Assembly: GCF_023667495.1 (NCBI RefSeq)
Contig: NZ_JAMOZL010000003.1
Coordinates: 558,001-622,000, forward strand
Length of the DNA: 64,000 nt
Origin: Dyadobacter sp. MSC1_007
GTDB taxonomy: Bacteria; Bacteroidota; Bacteroidia; Cytophagales; Spirosomataceae
Direction: 5' to 3'
Shown piece by piece: positions 17,735 through 26,362 of the stretch (its first letter is position 1; every line of letters begins with the position of its first letter). The translations under genes were made by a program, and so were the position numbers. The notes beneath the pieces are model-generated. The model was not told where the DNA came from and ran no database searches. It saw only the letters and a list, made by a program, of their open reading frames with translations.

Positions 17735-19072
17735 TTATCTCGGTCCGCGGCCGCTTCTTTCGCTGGCTCCACGACCTCCACCATTGTCGCCGCCCCCGCC
17801 TCCGCCTCCGCGGTTGGCGCCATTATCGCCTCCACGGTTGCCACGATCATTGTTTCTTGGCTCGGGCGCAGGTGCGCTTCTTTCCTGACGTTCAACTCTC
17901 GGTGCAGGTGTTTCAAAAGAACGGTTGCTGCGTTCCACACGCTCCGGACGTTCCACATTAGGTCTTTCCACGCGCTCCGGACGGTTCGCCCGTTCAGGAC
18001 TGTTGCCAGGGTTTCCATAGTCACGGTTACGCTCGGGACGACTTGTTCTTTCCGGACTATTACCCGGATTGCCAAAGTCGCTATTGCGTTCGGAGCGGTT
18101 AGGGGCCTCGTAGCGGTCATTTCTGCCTGCATTGGGAGCCTCGCGACGTTCATTCCGGTTTTCAATCGGTGCAGATTCACGGTTTCTTTCGGGACGGCTG
18201 TTGCTACGGTCATTAAAAGGGTTCCGCGAGCCACGTCTTGAATCATCACCACGTTCCACCCGGTTATCATCATTACGGTTGCTTCTGTCGATCCGTGGGT
18301 TGGCATCGATCACACGGCCTCCACGGTCGGAGCCGTTTCCTCTGCCATTATACCTGTCGTTTCCGCGTCCGTTCTCGGCTACAACCACACGACCGCGTCC
18401 TCTTGGGCTTGCATCGATGGTACGAACGGGTACGCTTCTGCGGGTAACACGTTCGATCTCATCGCGTCGTGGTCCGTACACATAAGTCCGGTTGTTGCTG
18501 CGATAGTAATTGTTGATGATCACCGTATTGTTGTAATAATGGCTCACACGGCCCCGTGGCGCGCAGTAATTGTGCCAGCGTGGGCTGGTAATGTAGCGTT
18601 GCGGTACAAATACCCACCAGAACGAAGGGAGATTTACCGAAATGTTGATGCTCATGCCAGGACCAAGCGGTGCCCAGCCATAATAGCCTCCACCAGACCG
18701 CCAGTTTACCCAGGCAGGGCCCCATTCGTAATCGGGGATCCAGTACCAGCCGTAATAATCGTCAAACGACCAGCGGCCGTAGTGGAAGGGCGCCCAGCCC
18801 CATTCATAATCCGATACCCAGGTGTTACCATATTCGGTCACTTCCCAGTAACCGGCTGTGGAGTAGGGTTGAAAGCCCCGGGGCACGTCGGGAATCCAGA
18901 CGGAGCCGTATTGCGGGTTGCGCACCCACCTTCCGTAGGGAGCCAACTCATCATAAAAAGTTTCGAATGTTATACTGAATCCTGGTTGTGCCTGTGTTTT
19001 GTTATAAACCGAAACGCCCCCAAGCATTAATATAAGCAAGCCGAAGATCCGAAGTGTACGCATGGTATACAT
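17735..19072 (-). CDS. DUF6600-type exported protein with Arg/Gly-rich tail
   Basis: A 445-aa exported protein of unknown function. The start is taken at 19072 (MYTMRTLRIFGLLILMLGG), giving a normal signal peptide ending KTQAQ; the frame is open further upstream but that would bury the signal peptide. Residues about 30-190 are aromatic-rich with repeated W/Y/G motifs (YDELAPYGRWV, YGSVWIP, YEWGWAPFHYGRW, YYGWYWIPDYEWGP), the hallmark of the DUF6600 domain. From about residue 215 on the protein is low complexity: R/N/S/E-rich, with repeats GNPGNSPER and RPERVERP, then a glycine/RGG-like end. The tail is probably disordered. Expected to be in the periplasm or on the surface; no enzyme motif is seen. 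It stands alone, with a strong terminator at its end. Confidence 0.85.
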   Translation of the reverse strand: MYTMRTLRIFGLLILMLGGVSVYNKTQAQPGFSITFETFYDELAPYGRWVRNPQYGSVWIPDVPRGFQPYSTAGYWEVTEYGNTWVSDYEWGWAPFHYGRWSFDDYYGWYWIPDYEWGPAWVNWRSGGGYYGWAPLGPGMSINISVNLPSFWWVFVPQRYITSPRWHNYCAPRGRVSHYYNNTVIINNYYRSNNRTYVYGPRRDEIERVTRRSVPVRTIDASPRGRGRVVVAENGRGNDRYNGRGNGSDRGGRVIDANPRIDRSNRNDDNRVERGDDSRRGSRNPFNDRSNSRPERNRESAPIENRNERREAPNAGRNDRYEAPNRSERNSDFGNPGNSPERTSRPERNRDYGNPGNSPERANRPERVERPNVERPERVERSNRSFETPAPRVERQERSAPAPEPRNNDRGNRGGDNGANRGGGGGGGDNGGGRGASERSGRGPR

Positions 19073-19188
19073 GGCTTTGTGGTTAAATTGTTTTCTGTTG
19101 TTAAAAATCGTTTCTTGGACATTACTTTTAAATAGGGGTTTAACCGTCTGGCGAGGCATTAACACGTATTAACAAAACTTTAAAAAAT

Positions 19189-19596
19189 ATGATCAATCCT
19201 GAAATCCTTTATCCTGAACTCGTTTTTCAAACGGCACGCAGCGGAGGTAAGGGAGGACAAAATGTAAACAAGGTTGAAACGAAGGTAGAGCTGCGTTTTG
19301 ACATTGTTAACTCGCAATTGCTGACGGAGGAGGAAAAACTTACGCTTACCGAAAAGTTGTCCGGCAAATTAACGAATGACAAAGTGCTGGTATTATATCA
19401 CCAAACGGAACGGTCGCAGCTGGCAAACAAGGATAAGGTCGTAGAAAAGTTCTATCGGTTGATCGTTCAGGCATTTACGGTCCAGAAAAAAAGAAGACCT
19501 ACCAAGCCAACCCTCGCATCAAAACTTGAAAGACTAAAGGGAAAACAGCGCAATGCGACCATTAAGTCGATGCGGAAAAAGCCTTCTGAAGAATAA
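19189..19596 (+). CDS. arfB: Alternative ribosome-rescue factor / peptidyl-tRNA hydrolase ArfB
   Basis: A 135-aa protein with the class I release-factor catalytic loop: GGQ at residues 22-24 within TARSGGKGGQNVNKVETKVE. The C-terminal tail (KKRRPTKPTLASKLERLKGK to the end) is strongly basic, as in ArfB/YaeJ, where it enters the empty mRNA channel. No codon-recognition domain is present, consistent with stop-codon-independent rescue of stalled ribosomes. Length is normal for ArfB (about 135-140 aa). The MFS gene starts 22 nt downstream on the same strand. Confidence 0.93.
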   Translation: MINPEILYPELVFQTARSGGKGGQNVNKVETKVELRFDIVNSQLLTEEEKLTLTEKLSGKLTNDKVLVLYHQTERSQLANKDKVVEKFYRLIVQAFTVQKKRRPTKPTLASKLERLKGKQRNATIKSMRKKPSEE

Positions 19597-19618
19597 ACCT
19601 GTTACTATCGCTCCGAAT

Positions 19619-20860
19619 ATGATTGCTGTTGCTCCGGCTAAACCTAAACTAAGCGCCGTTCTGACTCTCCCCGTCATCGTTGCCTCATTGGGCTATTTCG
19701 TAGATGTATATGACCTGCTGCTTTTCAACATCGTGCGCGTTCCGAGCCTGAAAGACCTCGGGCTTTCCGAAGAGGAGATTTCGCAGATCGGCGCAAATAT
19801 TTATAACTGGCAACAGGCCGGGTTGCTCATTGGCGGTTTCATGTGGGGAATATTGGGTGACAAACTCGGAAGGAGATCGGTCCTTTTCGGCTCGATTTTG
19901 ACTTATTCGCTGGCCAATATTGCATGTGGCTTTACTCAAAACGTCGAAATCTATTCTGTGTTACGCTTCATCGCGGGCTTCGGACTCGCAGGTGAACTAG
20001 GGGCAGGCATTACGCTGATCGCCGAGATACTGCCAAAGGAGCTGCGGGGTTATGGCGCGTCGGTCATGGCCAGCGTGGGCCTCGCCGGAGCCATTGCAGC
20101 ATTTTTCGCCGTAAAGCTGACCGACTGGCGGGTAGCTTATTTCATTGGGGGCGGAATGGGAGTGGTTCTGCTCGTTCTCCGTATTAATGTGCTCGAATCC
20201 ATTGTTTTTAATAAAAGTCTTGAAAAGCGTGGAAACAAACCAGTTCCCTGGTGGACGATTTTCACGAGCTGGTCGAGGTTTGTACGCTATATGCGTTGTA
20301 TGGGCATCGGGCTGCCTACTTACATGGTGATCGGTATTTATTCCACTTTTGGGAATGAATTTGCAAAGGCATTAGGCATTTCGGCGGATATTCAGGCTGG
20401 TACTTGCGTGCTTTACACTTATATCGGAGTTGTTACGGGTGATTTTTTTAGTGGTATTTTGAGCCAATGGCTGCGGTCGAGACGCAAGGCGATCCTGCTG
20501 ATGATGTCTATGACGCTTGCTGGTGTAATCGCGCTGTTGTATGGGGGCATCAAAACGGATACCGCACTTTATATATGCTACGTTTGGCTCGGCTTTTCGA
20601 TAGGATATATCGCCATGTTCCTGACCACGACGGCCGAACAGTTTGGGACCAATCTCCGGGCCACCGTAACGACTTCTGTCGCTAATAATGTGCGCGCCAC
20701 GGTGCTGTTAACTTTACCGCTTTTCCAGTTTTTGAAGCCAGAATGGGGAGTGCTGCATTCGGGTGCCATTGTCGGGGCAATATGTTTTTCGCTGGCGCTC
20801 TTATCGCTGTGGCGGATGGAGGAAACGTACGGCAAGGAGTTGGATTACGAAGAAGTTTAG
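19619..20860 (+). CDS. MFS transporter
   Basis: A 413-aa membrane transporter of the major facilitator superfamily. The start is taken at the ATG at 19619 (MIAVAPAKPKLSAVL); an in-frame start at 19553 would overlap arfB. About twelve hydrophobic segments are visible, with the loop 2-3 signature GDKLGRRSVLFG near residue 80 and FGLAGELGAGITL in helix 4. The first segment has an Asp pair (LGYFVDVYDLLLFN), as in metabolite:H+ symporters. Substrate is unknown. It is two genes away from the rhamnose cluster, so a sugar role is possible but not supported by sequence. The minus-strand DUF6984-like gene ends 3 nt beyond. Confidence 0.9.
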   Translation: MIAVAPAKPKLSAVLTLPVIVASLGYFVDVYDLLLFNIVRVPSLKDLGLSEEEISQIGANIYNWQQAGLLIGGFMWGILGDKLGRRSVLFGSILTYSLANIACGFTQNVEIYSVLRFIAGFGLAGELGAGITLIAEILPKELRGYGASVMASVGLAGAIAAFFAVKLTDWRVAYFIGGGMGVVLLVLRINVLESIVFNKSLEKRGNKPVPWWTIFTSWSRFVRYMRCMGIGLPTYMVIGIYSTFGNEFAKALGISADIQAGTCVLYTYIGVVTGDFFSGILSQWLRSRRKAILLMMSMTLAGVIALLYGGIKTDTALYICYVWLGFSIGYIAMFLTTTAEQFGTNLRATVTTSVANNVRATVLLTLPLFQFLKPEWGVLHSGAIVGAICFSLALLSLWRMEETYGKELDYEEV

Positions 20861-20863
20861 CTG

Positions 20864-21211
20864 TTATAGTTCTTCATTAGTCTTACCAAAAATCAGTTTA
20901 TCCGGCACAGGATATTCCAGCAGTCGGGAAAAATCTACTTTCCAGAAATCGAGGTCGAGCAGGCGCCCGTTGTTGTCCTGAGTTAAGGTGATCACAACAG
21001 GGACATCGTCAATATCCACATATTCAGCCTGAATAAGGTCACCCACATACCCGTTTACGTCGCCGCCAAGGCTTATACTGCCCATTTTGCCACCTTCGTA
21101 TTCGTCCACATTTTCATTGACGGGATAATCGATGGGGTCGAGATTTAGTTTTTCCAGAAGAAAATAAATGAGGGTCAGTTCTTCCTCACGGATCGGACGG
21201 ATATTGCTCAT
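20864..21211 (-). CDS. Small hypothetical protein (DUF6984-like)
   Basis: A 115-aa acidic soluble protein starting MSNIRPIREEELTLIYFLLE. The N-terminal pattern (RPIREEEL.LI..LL) and the later VDIDDVPVVITLTQDNNGRLLDLDFWKVD recall the small DUF6984 group, from memory and not verified. No signal peptide, membrane helix or catalytic motif. It is 22 nt downstream of the DUF2157 gene on the same strand and is probably cotranscribed with it and the DUF433 gene. Function unknown. Confidence 0.75.
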   Translation of the reverse strand: MSNIRPIREEELTLIYFLLEKLNLDPIDYPVNENVDEYEGGKMGSISLGGDVNGYVGDLIQAEYVDIDDVPVVITLTQDNNGRLLDLDFWKVDFSRLLEYPVPDKLIFGKTNEEL

Positions 21212-21233
21212 TGTAGTGAAGTATTGGTGTAAA

Positions 21234-22265
21234 TCATGCGGAAGTTTTTCCGCGCAACTGCTCCGCTTTTTTTCCTACAAACCAGAACGACAATGCGAGT
21301 ATTGCAAAGAAGATCCCTGCATTGGTACGGTCCCAGAAATATTCGAAATAGCGGGTATAAATGTTCAGCAAAAAGAAGACCAGGCACAAGTCTCGCAATG
21401 TTTCCTGCCTGTTCTGGAATGCATAATAAAGCATAGCGGCCAAAACAACCGTAAAGCCCAGCGCCCAGTACCAAAAATGGCTTTGTTTGAGTGCCTTCCA
21501 ACCATCATAATCGGCATAATTACCAAACATCGACAGCGTCCATCCCGCTAGTAAAAACAGGAACAACCCGATGGTATAAGTGGTTTCTTTTAAAAAATTC
21601 AGCGATTTCACCTGTCCCAATAGCCATGACAAAGCCCAGATCGCCAACCCGAAGACCGTCATCCGGAGTGGATAGTTCATGCCCATGAACCGGTAACTGC
21701 CTCCCGACCAGTAATGTGTTTGCGCACCCCACCAGCCTGCCAGTGAAAAAACAGCTGCAACCCAGAGCAAAGTGGAACGCAGTAAAATGGCGATAACGCC
21801 GTAAGACAAAGCAGCAAAAAACAATGGTAAGGCATAGTTGCCCGGCCCGTCGAGCAATCCGCGGCTCCAATAGGTGATAGCGATCGCGACAGTGAGGATG
21901 ATGGTAATGTTATAAACCTCGTTGCTGATGACTCCTCCCTGCGTTTTAGCCTGCCTCCTTTTGGCCAATACCACAAAAACGGCAGCCAGCAGCGTAAATG
22001 CAATGCCTACGATATTTTCAGAAAACCCCCATCGTTTTCGGAGCAATTCAATCCATTTCTCGTCGAGTACCAGTGCGCCGAATGCCAGCAATCCGCACGA
22101 AACAGCGGATATCAATGCATATACAGCGATCACGTCGACATTCGCATTCCGCACCTGATAGCTGCCGCGCAATTCGCTTGCCAGTTCCTTCGAGATCCGC
22201 TGCTCATCCTCCCACGACTGGATGGCCTTATTGACAATCTCCGCTTCCTTTTTTTCTAATTCCAT
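21234..22265 (-). CDS. DUF2157 multi-pass membrane protein
   Basis: A 343-aa integral membrane protein. Residues 1-45 are a cytoplasmic helical region (MELEKKEAEIVNKAIQSWED, RISKELASELRG), followed by about nine or more hydrophobic helices. The layout of a soluble N-terminal helix pair plus a run of helices with motifs such as IVGIAFTLLAAVFVVLAKRR fits DUF2157 proteins. No transport or enzymatic motif is recognised. It starts 23 nt after the end of the DUF433 gene and ends 22 nt before the DUF6984-like gene, so the three probably share a transcript. Confidence 0.85.
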   Translation of the reverse strand: MELEKKEAEIVNKAIQSWEDEQRISKELASELRGSYQVRNANVDVIAVYALISAVSCGLLAFGALVLDEKWIELLRKRWGFSENIVGIAFTLLAAVFVVLAKRRQAKTQGGVISNEVYNITIILTVAIAITYWSRGLLDGPGNYALPLFFAALSYGVIAILLRSTLLWVAAVFSLAGWWGAQTHYWSGGSYRFMGMNYPLRMTVFGLAIWALSWLLGQVKSLNFLKETTYTIGLFLFLLAGWTLSMFGNYADYDGWKALKQSHFWYWALGFTVVLAAMLYYAFQNRQETLRDLCLVFFLLNIYTRYFEYFWDRTNAGIFFAILALSFWFVGKKAEQLRGKTSA

Positions 22266-22288
22266 TAATTTTTTAGGATGTTGATGAA

Positions 22289-22495
22289 TTAAAATTGTGC
22301 TTGGCGAAAGGCAATGCAGGCGTCAAGGTCTTCATTTTCAAGTGCAGGGTATTGGTACAATAATTCTGCACTCGATGTCCCGGCATTTAGGTAATCGACT
22401 ACGGTTCGTACGGATATGCGCATTCCCCGAACGATAGGTTGTCCAGCGCAGATTCCCGGGTCGACAGAAATTCGATCTGTTAAATAGGTTGTCAT
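22289..22495 (-). CDS. DUF433 family (antitoxin-like) small protein
   Basis: A 68-aa protein with the DUF433 signature: DRISVDPGICAGQPIVRGMR, then ISVRTVVDYLNAGTSSAELL and YPALENEDLDACIAFRQA. In many bacteria DUF433 proteins precede a DUF5615 PIN-like toxin gene and are treated as putative antitoxins. Here the next genes are DUF2157 and a DUF6984-like protein, so no toxin partner is visible. The gene lies next to a REP-like palindrome region. Confidence 0.88.
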   Translation of the reverse strand: MTTYLTDRISVDPGICAGQPIVRGMRISVRTVVDYLNAGTSSAELLYQYPALENEDLDACIAFRQAQF

Positions 22496-22520
22496 ATTCT
22501 GCTTCTGCTGTTATTTAGGG

Positions 22521-22717
22521 GGCTCCTTCGGAGCCGTAAATTGCCGTATAGCATTTTCGTCTAGAAATAGGGTGATCCTTCGGATCATGGAATGGTCGAG
22601 ATTCGATGGGAGCGACAAACACCACGGTGCACTACGTCAATTCTCCTATTTTAGCCGCAGAGCGGCTCCCTATTTGTAGGAAAACCGATAAACACATGTC
22701 GGGGCTCCCAGGGAGCC
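22521..22717. repeat. REP-like element with four 15-bp palindromes
   Basis: The gene-free stretch 22496-22806 holds four small hairpins of the same design, 6-bp arms with a 3-nt loop: GGCTCC-TTC-GGAGCC (22521-22535), TGATCC-TTC-GGATCA (22573-22587), AGCCGC-AGA-GCGGCT (22654-22668) and GGCTCC-CAG-GGAGCC (22703-22717). Nearby strings such as CTATTTGTAGGAAAACCGAT are, from memory, typical of dispersed Bacteroidota repeats. No ORF of useful length is seen. It is best read as a REP/BIME-like mobile repeat; no transposase is nearby. Confidence 0.65.
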
Positions 22718-22755
22718 TCCTGACGATGCAACAATGGTATTCCCGCGTAAAAATA

Positions 22756-22783
22756 AACCCCGGAATCCTAAAATCCCGGGGTT
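22756..22783 (-). terminator. Terminator of the HEAT/cytochrome gene
   Basis: Arms AACCCCGG (22756-22763) and CCGGGGTT (22776-22783), 12-nt loop. On the minus strand it is followed by TATTTTTA. It lies 24 nt beyond the stop of the large lipoprotein gene. Confidence 0.75.
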
Positions 22784-22806
22784 GGCAATGCGATTGAAAT
22801 ATTATA

Positions 22807-25800
22807 TTATCTTTTTAATCCCGAAAGAAACTCAACGACGTCGCGGATTTCCCGTTTCGACATGATAGTTCCCATCGGTGGCATGCTCGACGGCACGTTT
22901 TCACGTTTGGCGATACGAGAAACGGCTATTTTAAGCGGCTCCGCTTCGGAAGTCTTTAAAACGAGTTCATGATCGTTTTCCTCGGCGAGGATACCTGCGG
23001 CGGACGTACCGTCCTTCAATGTAAGCATTACCATTCCGAATCCAGGCGATAAGCGCGCGCTTGGCTCGACCAGCGCTTGCAGGATCTGCTCGCGACTCAG
23101 TACATTACCGATGTTGGACAGTGACGGACCCACTTCGCCACCTTGTCCACCGATCGAATGGCAGCGTACGCATTCCGCGGCCGAACTGGTCAAGAAATAA
23201 CGGCGTCCGGCTTGTGCATTGCCGCCATAAAGTGCGTCCTGGTAGTCTGCAACGGTAGTTCCTTGTTTGCGGAGCGGTGCCAGTTTAGCGATCAATGCAC
23301 TCGATTTGGTTGAATCCACTGCTTCATTCAGATCAAGTGAGAGACTTGGCGGCAGTTTCTGGTCAGCCATTTTGCCAATCAGGTTTGTAAAAATAGTCTC
23401 CGTTTTAGCAACCGGCAGACTGCCCAATACTTTCAGCATTTGCTGTTGCTCCCGCACGCTTCCTTTCTCGAAAATAGCATTGGAAATGTCAGTAAGCGCC
23501 TCTTTTGACATAGTAACACTTCCCACCATTCCCAAAGCTGCCGTACGCACGTCAGCATCGGAGTCGGTCATGCCTTTTTTCATAACCGTTTCCATGTCGC
23601 TGTATTTCAGCTCGTTCAATGCAACCAGCATTGCCGCTCTTACTTTCGGATCTTTATTTTCGTTCAGGATTTTTACTAATGCAGCATTGTTTTCGCTGAT
23701 ATTTAGATTGCTAAGCATTTGCGACGTGGCGATCAATATCGCAGGATCGCTATCCTGCAACAGGTCAGCGATAATCGGTTGTACTTTGCCTTTAATCACC
23801 GCAGGATTGCGCTCCATCGGGCCACGGTAACGGCCATCGACACGATCCATAACGGAAGGGCTCGCCCAGGTGGCAAGCGTTGCCAATGCCTCAGCGCGGA
23901 TGCTTTTATCTACATCTTTCCTTTTTGTAAACGCGATTAGATCATTCAGTTGCGCATCACCGCCCACTCTGAGCGCTGCATTGATCGCACGGCGTAACAA
24001 TGGTTCGGATGTAAACCGCTTTTCATTTAAGGTCGCGGCAAGCGCAGGAAGCGCGCCGGGAATCGAAAGATCGTCGTTAATGGCGCGGGCAGCTTCCGTA
24101 GCAATGTATTCATCTTTGTCTTGCAGAAATACACTGATTTTATCATTCCTTAACTTGCGAAGGACAAGTACCGCTGCAACGCGCAATGATTTTTCAGGAC
24201 TGTTTGCCAAAGCGAGCATCGGTTCATCCTGGCCAATGCGGGATAGTGCGAGCACTGCCGCGTGTCTGAGGTAAAGATCCTCGTCATTATTAGCCTTGAT
24301 CATATTCAGAAGCGGCGTAACTGCATTTTTATCGGGGATCCGGCCTAACGCCTGTGCCGCATAGAACTGCACGCGTGGATTTTTGCTGGTCAGCATCGGG
24401 ATCAGCATCGGACCTGCTTCGGCAATTTTTGCATCACCCAAAACCTTGGCTGCTTGTACGGTGATTTCTTCGTCCGTATCCTTCAAAAGCGTCATCAGGA
24501 CATTGGCATAAGACTTATCCTGGCGGGCCAGTTGCCCCATTCCCCAAATGCCATGAATGCGGCCAAACTGGTTTGCAGTTTGAGCAATAGCTTTGCTTAG
24601 CACAGCAGCGCCTTTCCCACCTCTTGCAGCCAGTTCAAATTGTGCTTTTTGACGAATGCGCATGTCTGGATTGGAGAGCAATGGCAGCAATGCGTCGTCC
24701 GATTGTTGGGTGTAATCCAATTGCATCAGCCGCTTGGTTTCGGCACGTAATGCTTTCAAATCATTTTTTTCGTCGGTAACATCCAGTTTCCAAACACGTC
24801 CGTAGTTTTTGGTATCCCAGCCATTGATCCAGTCGGCAACATAAAGCGCACCATCCGGACCGAAACGGATACCCGTCGGCAATATGCCGGTAAGAATATT
24901 TTTTTCACCATCAAGCACGAAAGAAGCACCTTTTGGTTTCAGGCCGAACGACCATATCGGCGAACGTGCGGGATTACCCACGAATTCAACCAGGAAGAAT
25001 TTGTTTTTCCACTCCGAGCCAAGAGCTGTGCCTGGATTGTACTGCATTCCGGTCGGGCCGTTATGGAAGTTTTGAATAGGGGGAATAATGTAGGCGGCTT
25101 GTCCGTCCCAGCGTGGTTTGTAGAGCTTTTCATCCATCCAAACCTTGTAGGAGTTGTTTTTAGGATCGGTGTACTTGCCATATTGCCAGTTGGAGCGCCA
25201 GCCTGCGTCGGAGCCTTCCACCACGTGTACCAGCCGTTCACTTTCACCGGGATGGTCACCATCGTTGTCCGAGCTGATCAAATTGCCATATTCATCGAAA
25301 ACGAACTCGTGCGTGTTACGCAATCCGTGTGCGAAGACCTCGAAATCGCTACCGTCGGGATTCGAACGGGCGATGATACCCGAGTTGGGATATTCATGCT
25401 TTACACCTTCGGCAGTAGTGATATTGGCACCGATATCACCGATATTCCAGTAAATCTTTCCATCAGGTCCTTCAATAGGGTTGGACATACCGTGTCCACC
25501 AAACCCAATGTGCACGCCATAACCATGGCTGATCGACGTTTTTTCGTCAAGCACGCCATCTCCATTGGTATCTTTCAATCTCCACATATCAGGAGCGATA
25601 GCAACGAACACGTCTTTTGCACGCACCAGCAAGCCACCGGCAACATCCGAAACTTCTTCGAAAAAGTCGTTCAGAATGCGGGTTGAAACATCTGCAATAC
25701 CATCATTATCTGTATCCTCTATGCGCCACACTTCGTCTTTTTCAACAGCCAGGTCTTTCCAGTCGTGTGAGCCGTCGTTGTTGAGATCTTTCAGCCAGTT

Positions 25801-26232
25801 GTTTTCCTTACTTTTTTCGGGTGCAAATGTCTTACGCAAGAATGTGCGACGATCTTCCACGGTTTGCAGTCCGATGGATTCGGTCATCCAGTTACGGTGG
25901 CCGCGGATGTCGAATTCGGAGTTTTTCTGGCGGTTGGTCCGGTTCAGGTAAACTCTTCCGGCGTCGTCCATGGCAATGGCAACAGGGTCAGGGGCGAGGG
26001 AATCGGATGCCCATAGGTCGAGCTTGAGGCCGTCGGCCAGCTTAACCACCGTTTTTTCACGTATTTCCTTGGCCCGGGCTTTTCCGGTCGCCGCATCTTC
26101 CTTGATCACCAATGCAGTGCTATTGGTTTTGGAAGTAGGCCCTGAGGGGGACATTTTCATACAGGACACCACCACGACCGTGGTAGCAGCCATAAAGATC
26201 AAAGGGTTTCTGAATTGTTTTTTGGAGATCAT
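22807..26232 (-). CDS. Large lipoprotein: sugar-dehydrogenase-like propeller, HEAT repeats and C-terminal cytochrome c
   Basis: A 1141-aa exported protein. The signal peptide ends at a lipobox-type Cys24 (TTVVVVSC). Residues about 50-480 resemble the glucose/sorbosone dehydrogenase-like propeller of PVC-type membrane-bound dehydrogenase proteins (LWASDSLAPDPVAIAMDDAG, VFAHGLRNTHEFVFDEYGNL, LPTGIRFGPDGALYVADWIN). It also has EF-hand-like DxDxDG segments (IEDTDNDGIADV, KDTNGDGVLDE). Residues about 510-950 are HEAT-type alpha repeats (AAKVLGDAKI, AAQALGRIPD). The C-terminal domain carries one heme c site, CVRCH at 1021-1025, with a likely axial Met in SSMPPMG. Predicted to act in the periplasm, passing electrons from an oxidised substrate; substrate unknown. 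It is monocistronic between a REP-like element and the Uma2 gene. Confidence 0.9.
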   Translation of the reverse strand: MISKKQFRNPLIFMAATTVVVVSCMKMSPSGPTSKTNSTALVIKEDAATGKARAKEIREKTVVKLADGLKLDLWASDSLAPDPVAIAMDDAGRVYLNRTNRQKNSEFDIRGHRNWMTESIGLQTVEDRRTFLRKTFAPEKSKENNWLKDLNNDGSHDWKDLAVEKDEVWRIEDTDNDGIADVSTRILNDFFEEVSDVAGGLLVRAKDVFVAIAPDMWRLKDTNGDGVLDEKTSISHGYGVHIGFGGHGMSNPIEGPDGKIYWNIGDIGANITTAEGVKHEYPNSGIIARSNPDGSDFEVFAHGLRNTHEFVFDEYGNLISSDNDGDHPGESERLVHVVEGSDAGWRSNWQYGKYTDPKNNSYKVWMDEKLYKPRWDGQAAYIIPPIQNFHNGPTGMQYNPGTALGSEWKNKFFLVEFVGNPARSPIWSFGLKPKGASFVLDGEKNILTGILPTGIRFGPDGALYVADWINGWDTKNYGRVWKLDVTDEKNDLKALRAETKRLMQLDYTQQSDDALLPLLSNPDMRIRQKAQFELAARGGKGAAVLSKAIAQTANQFGRIHGIWGMGQLARQDKSYANVLMTLLKDTDEEITVQAAKVLGDAKIAEAGPMLIPMLTSKNPRVQFYAAQALGRIPDKNAVTPLLNMIKANNDEDLYLRHAAVLALSRIGQDEPMLALANSPEKSLRVAAVLVLRKLRNDKISVFLQDKDEYIATEAARAINDDLSIPGALPALAATLNEKRFTSEPLLRRAINAALRVGGDAQLNDLIAFTKRKDVDKSIRAEALATLATWASPSVMDRVDGRYRGPMERNPAVIKGKVQPIIADLLQDSDPAILIATSQMLSNLNISENNAALVKILNENKDPKVRAAMLVALNELKYSDMETVMKKGMTDSDADVRTAALGMVGSVTMSKEALTDISNAIFEKGSVREQQQMLKVLGSLPVAKTETIFTNLIGKMADQKLPPSLSLDLNEAVDSTKSSALIAKLAPLRKQGTTVADYQDALYGGNAQAGRRYFLTSSAAECVRCHSIGGQGGEVGPSLSNIGNVLSREQILQALVEPSARLSPGFGMVMLTLKDGTSAAGILAEENDHELVLKTSEAEPLKIAVSRIAKRENVPSSMPPMGTIMSKREIRDVVEFLSGLKR

Positions 26233-26362
26233 TTGAGGCCGTTGCTTAATGCAGGAATACTTATTCCGGTTTTGGAACCGGGTACAAAGGAATTAAAAAG
26301 AGTAGAAATAATTGCTTTTACTGATAATAAAGAATATTGCCGGGGCAATCAGGAAGCTCATA

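Noticed and set aside
17722-18306. 194-aa minus-strand ORF in another frame of the DUF6600 tail
   Set aside because: The Arg/Gly-rich tail leaves several frames open; only the frame with a signal peptide and DUF6600 motifs is credible.
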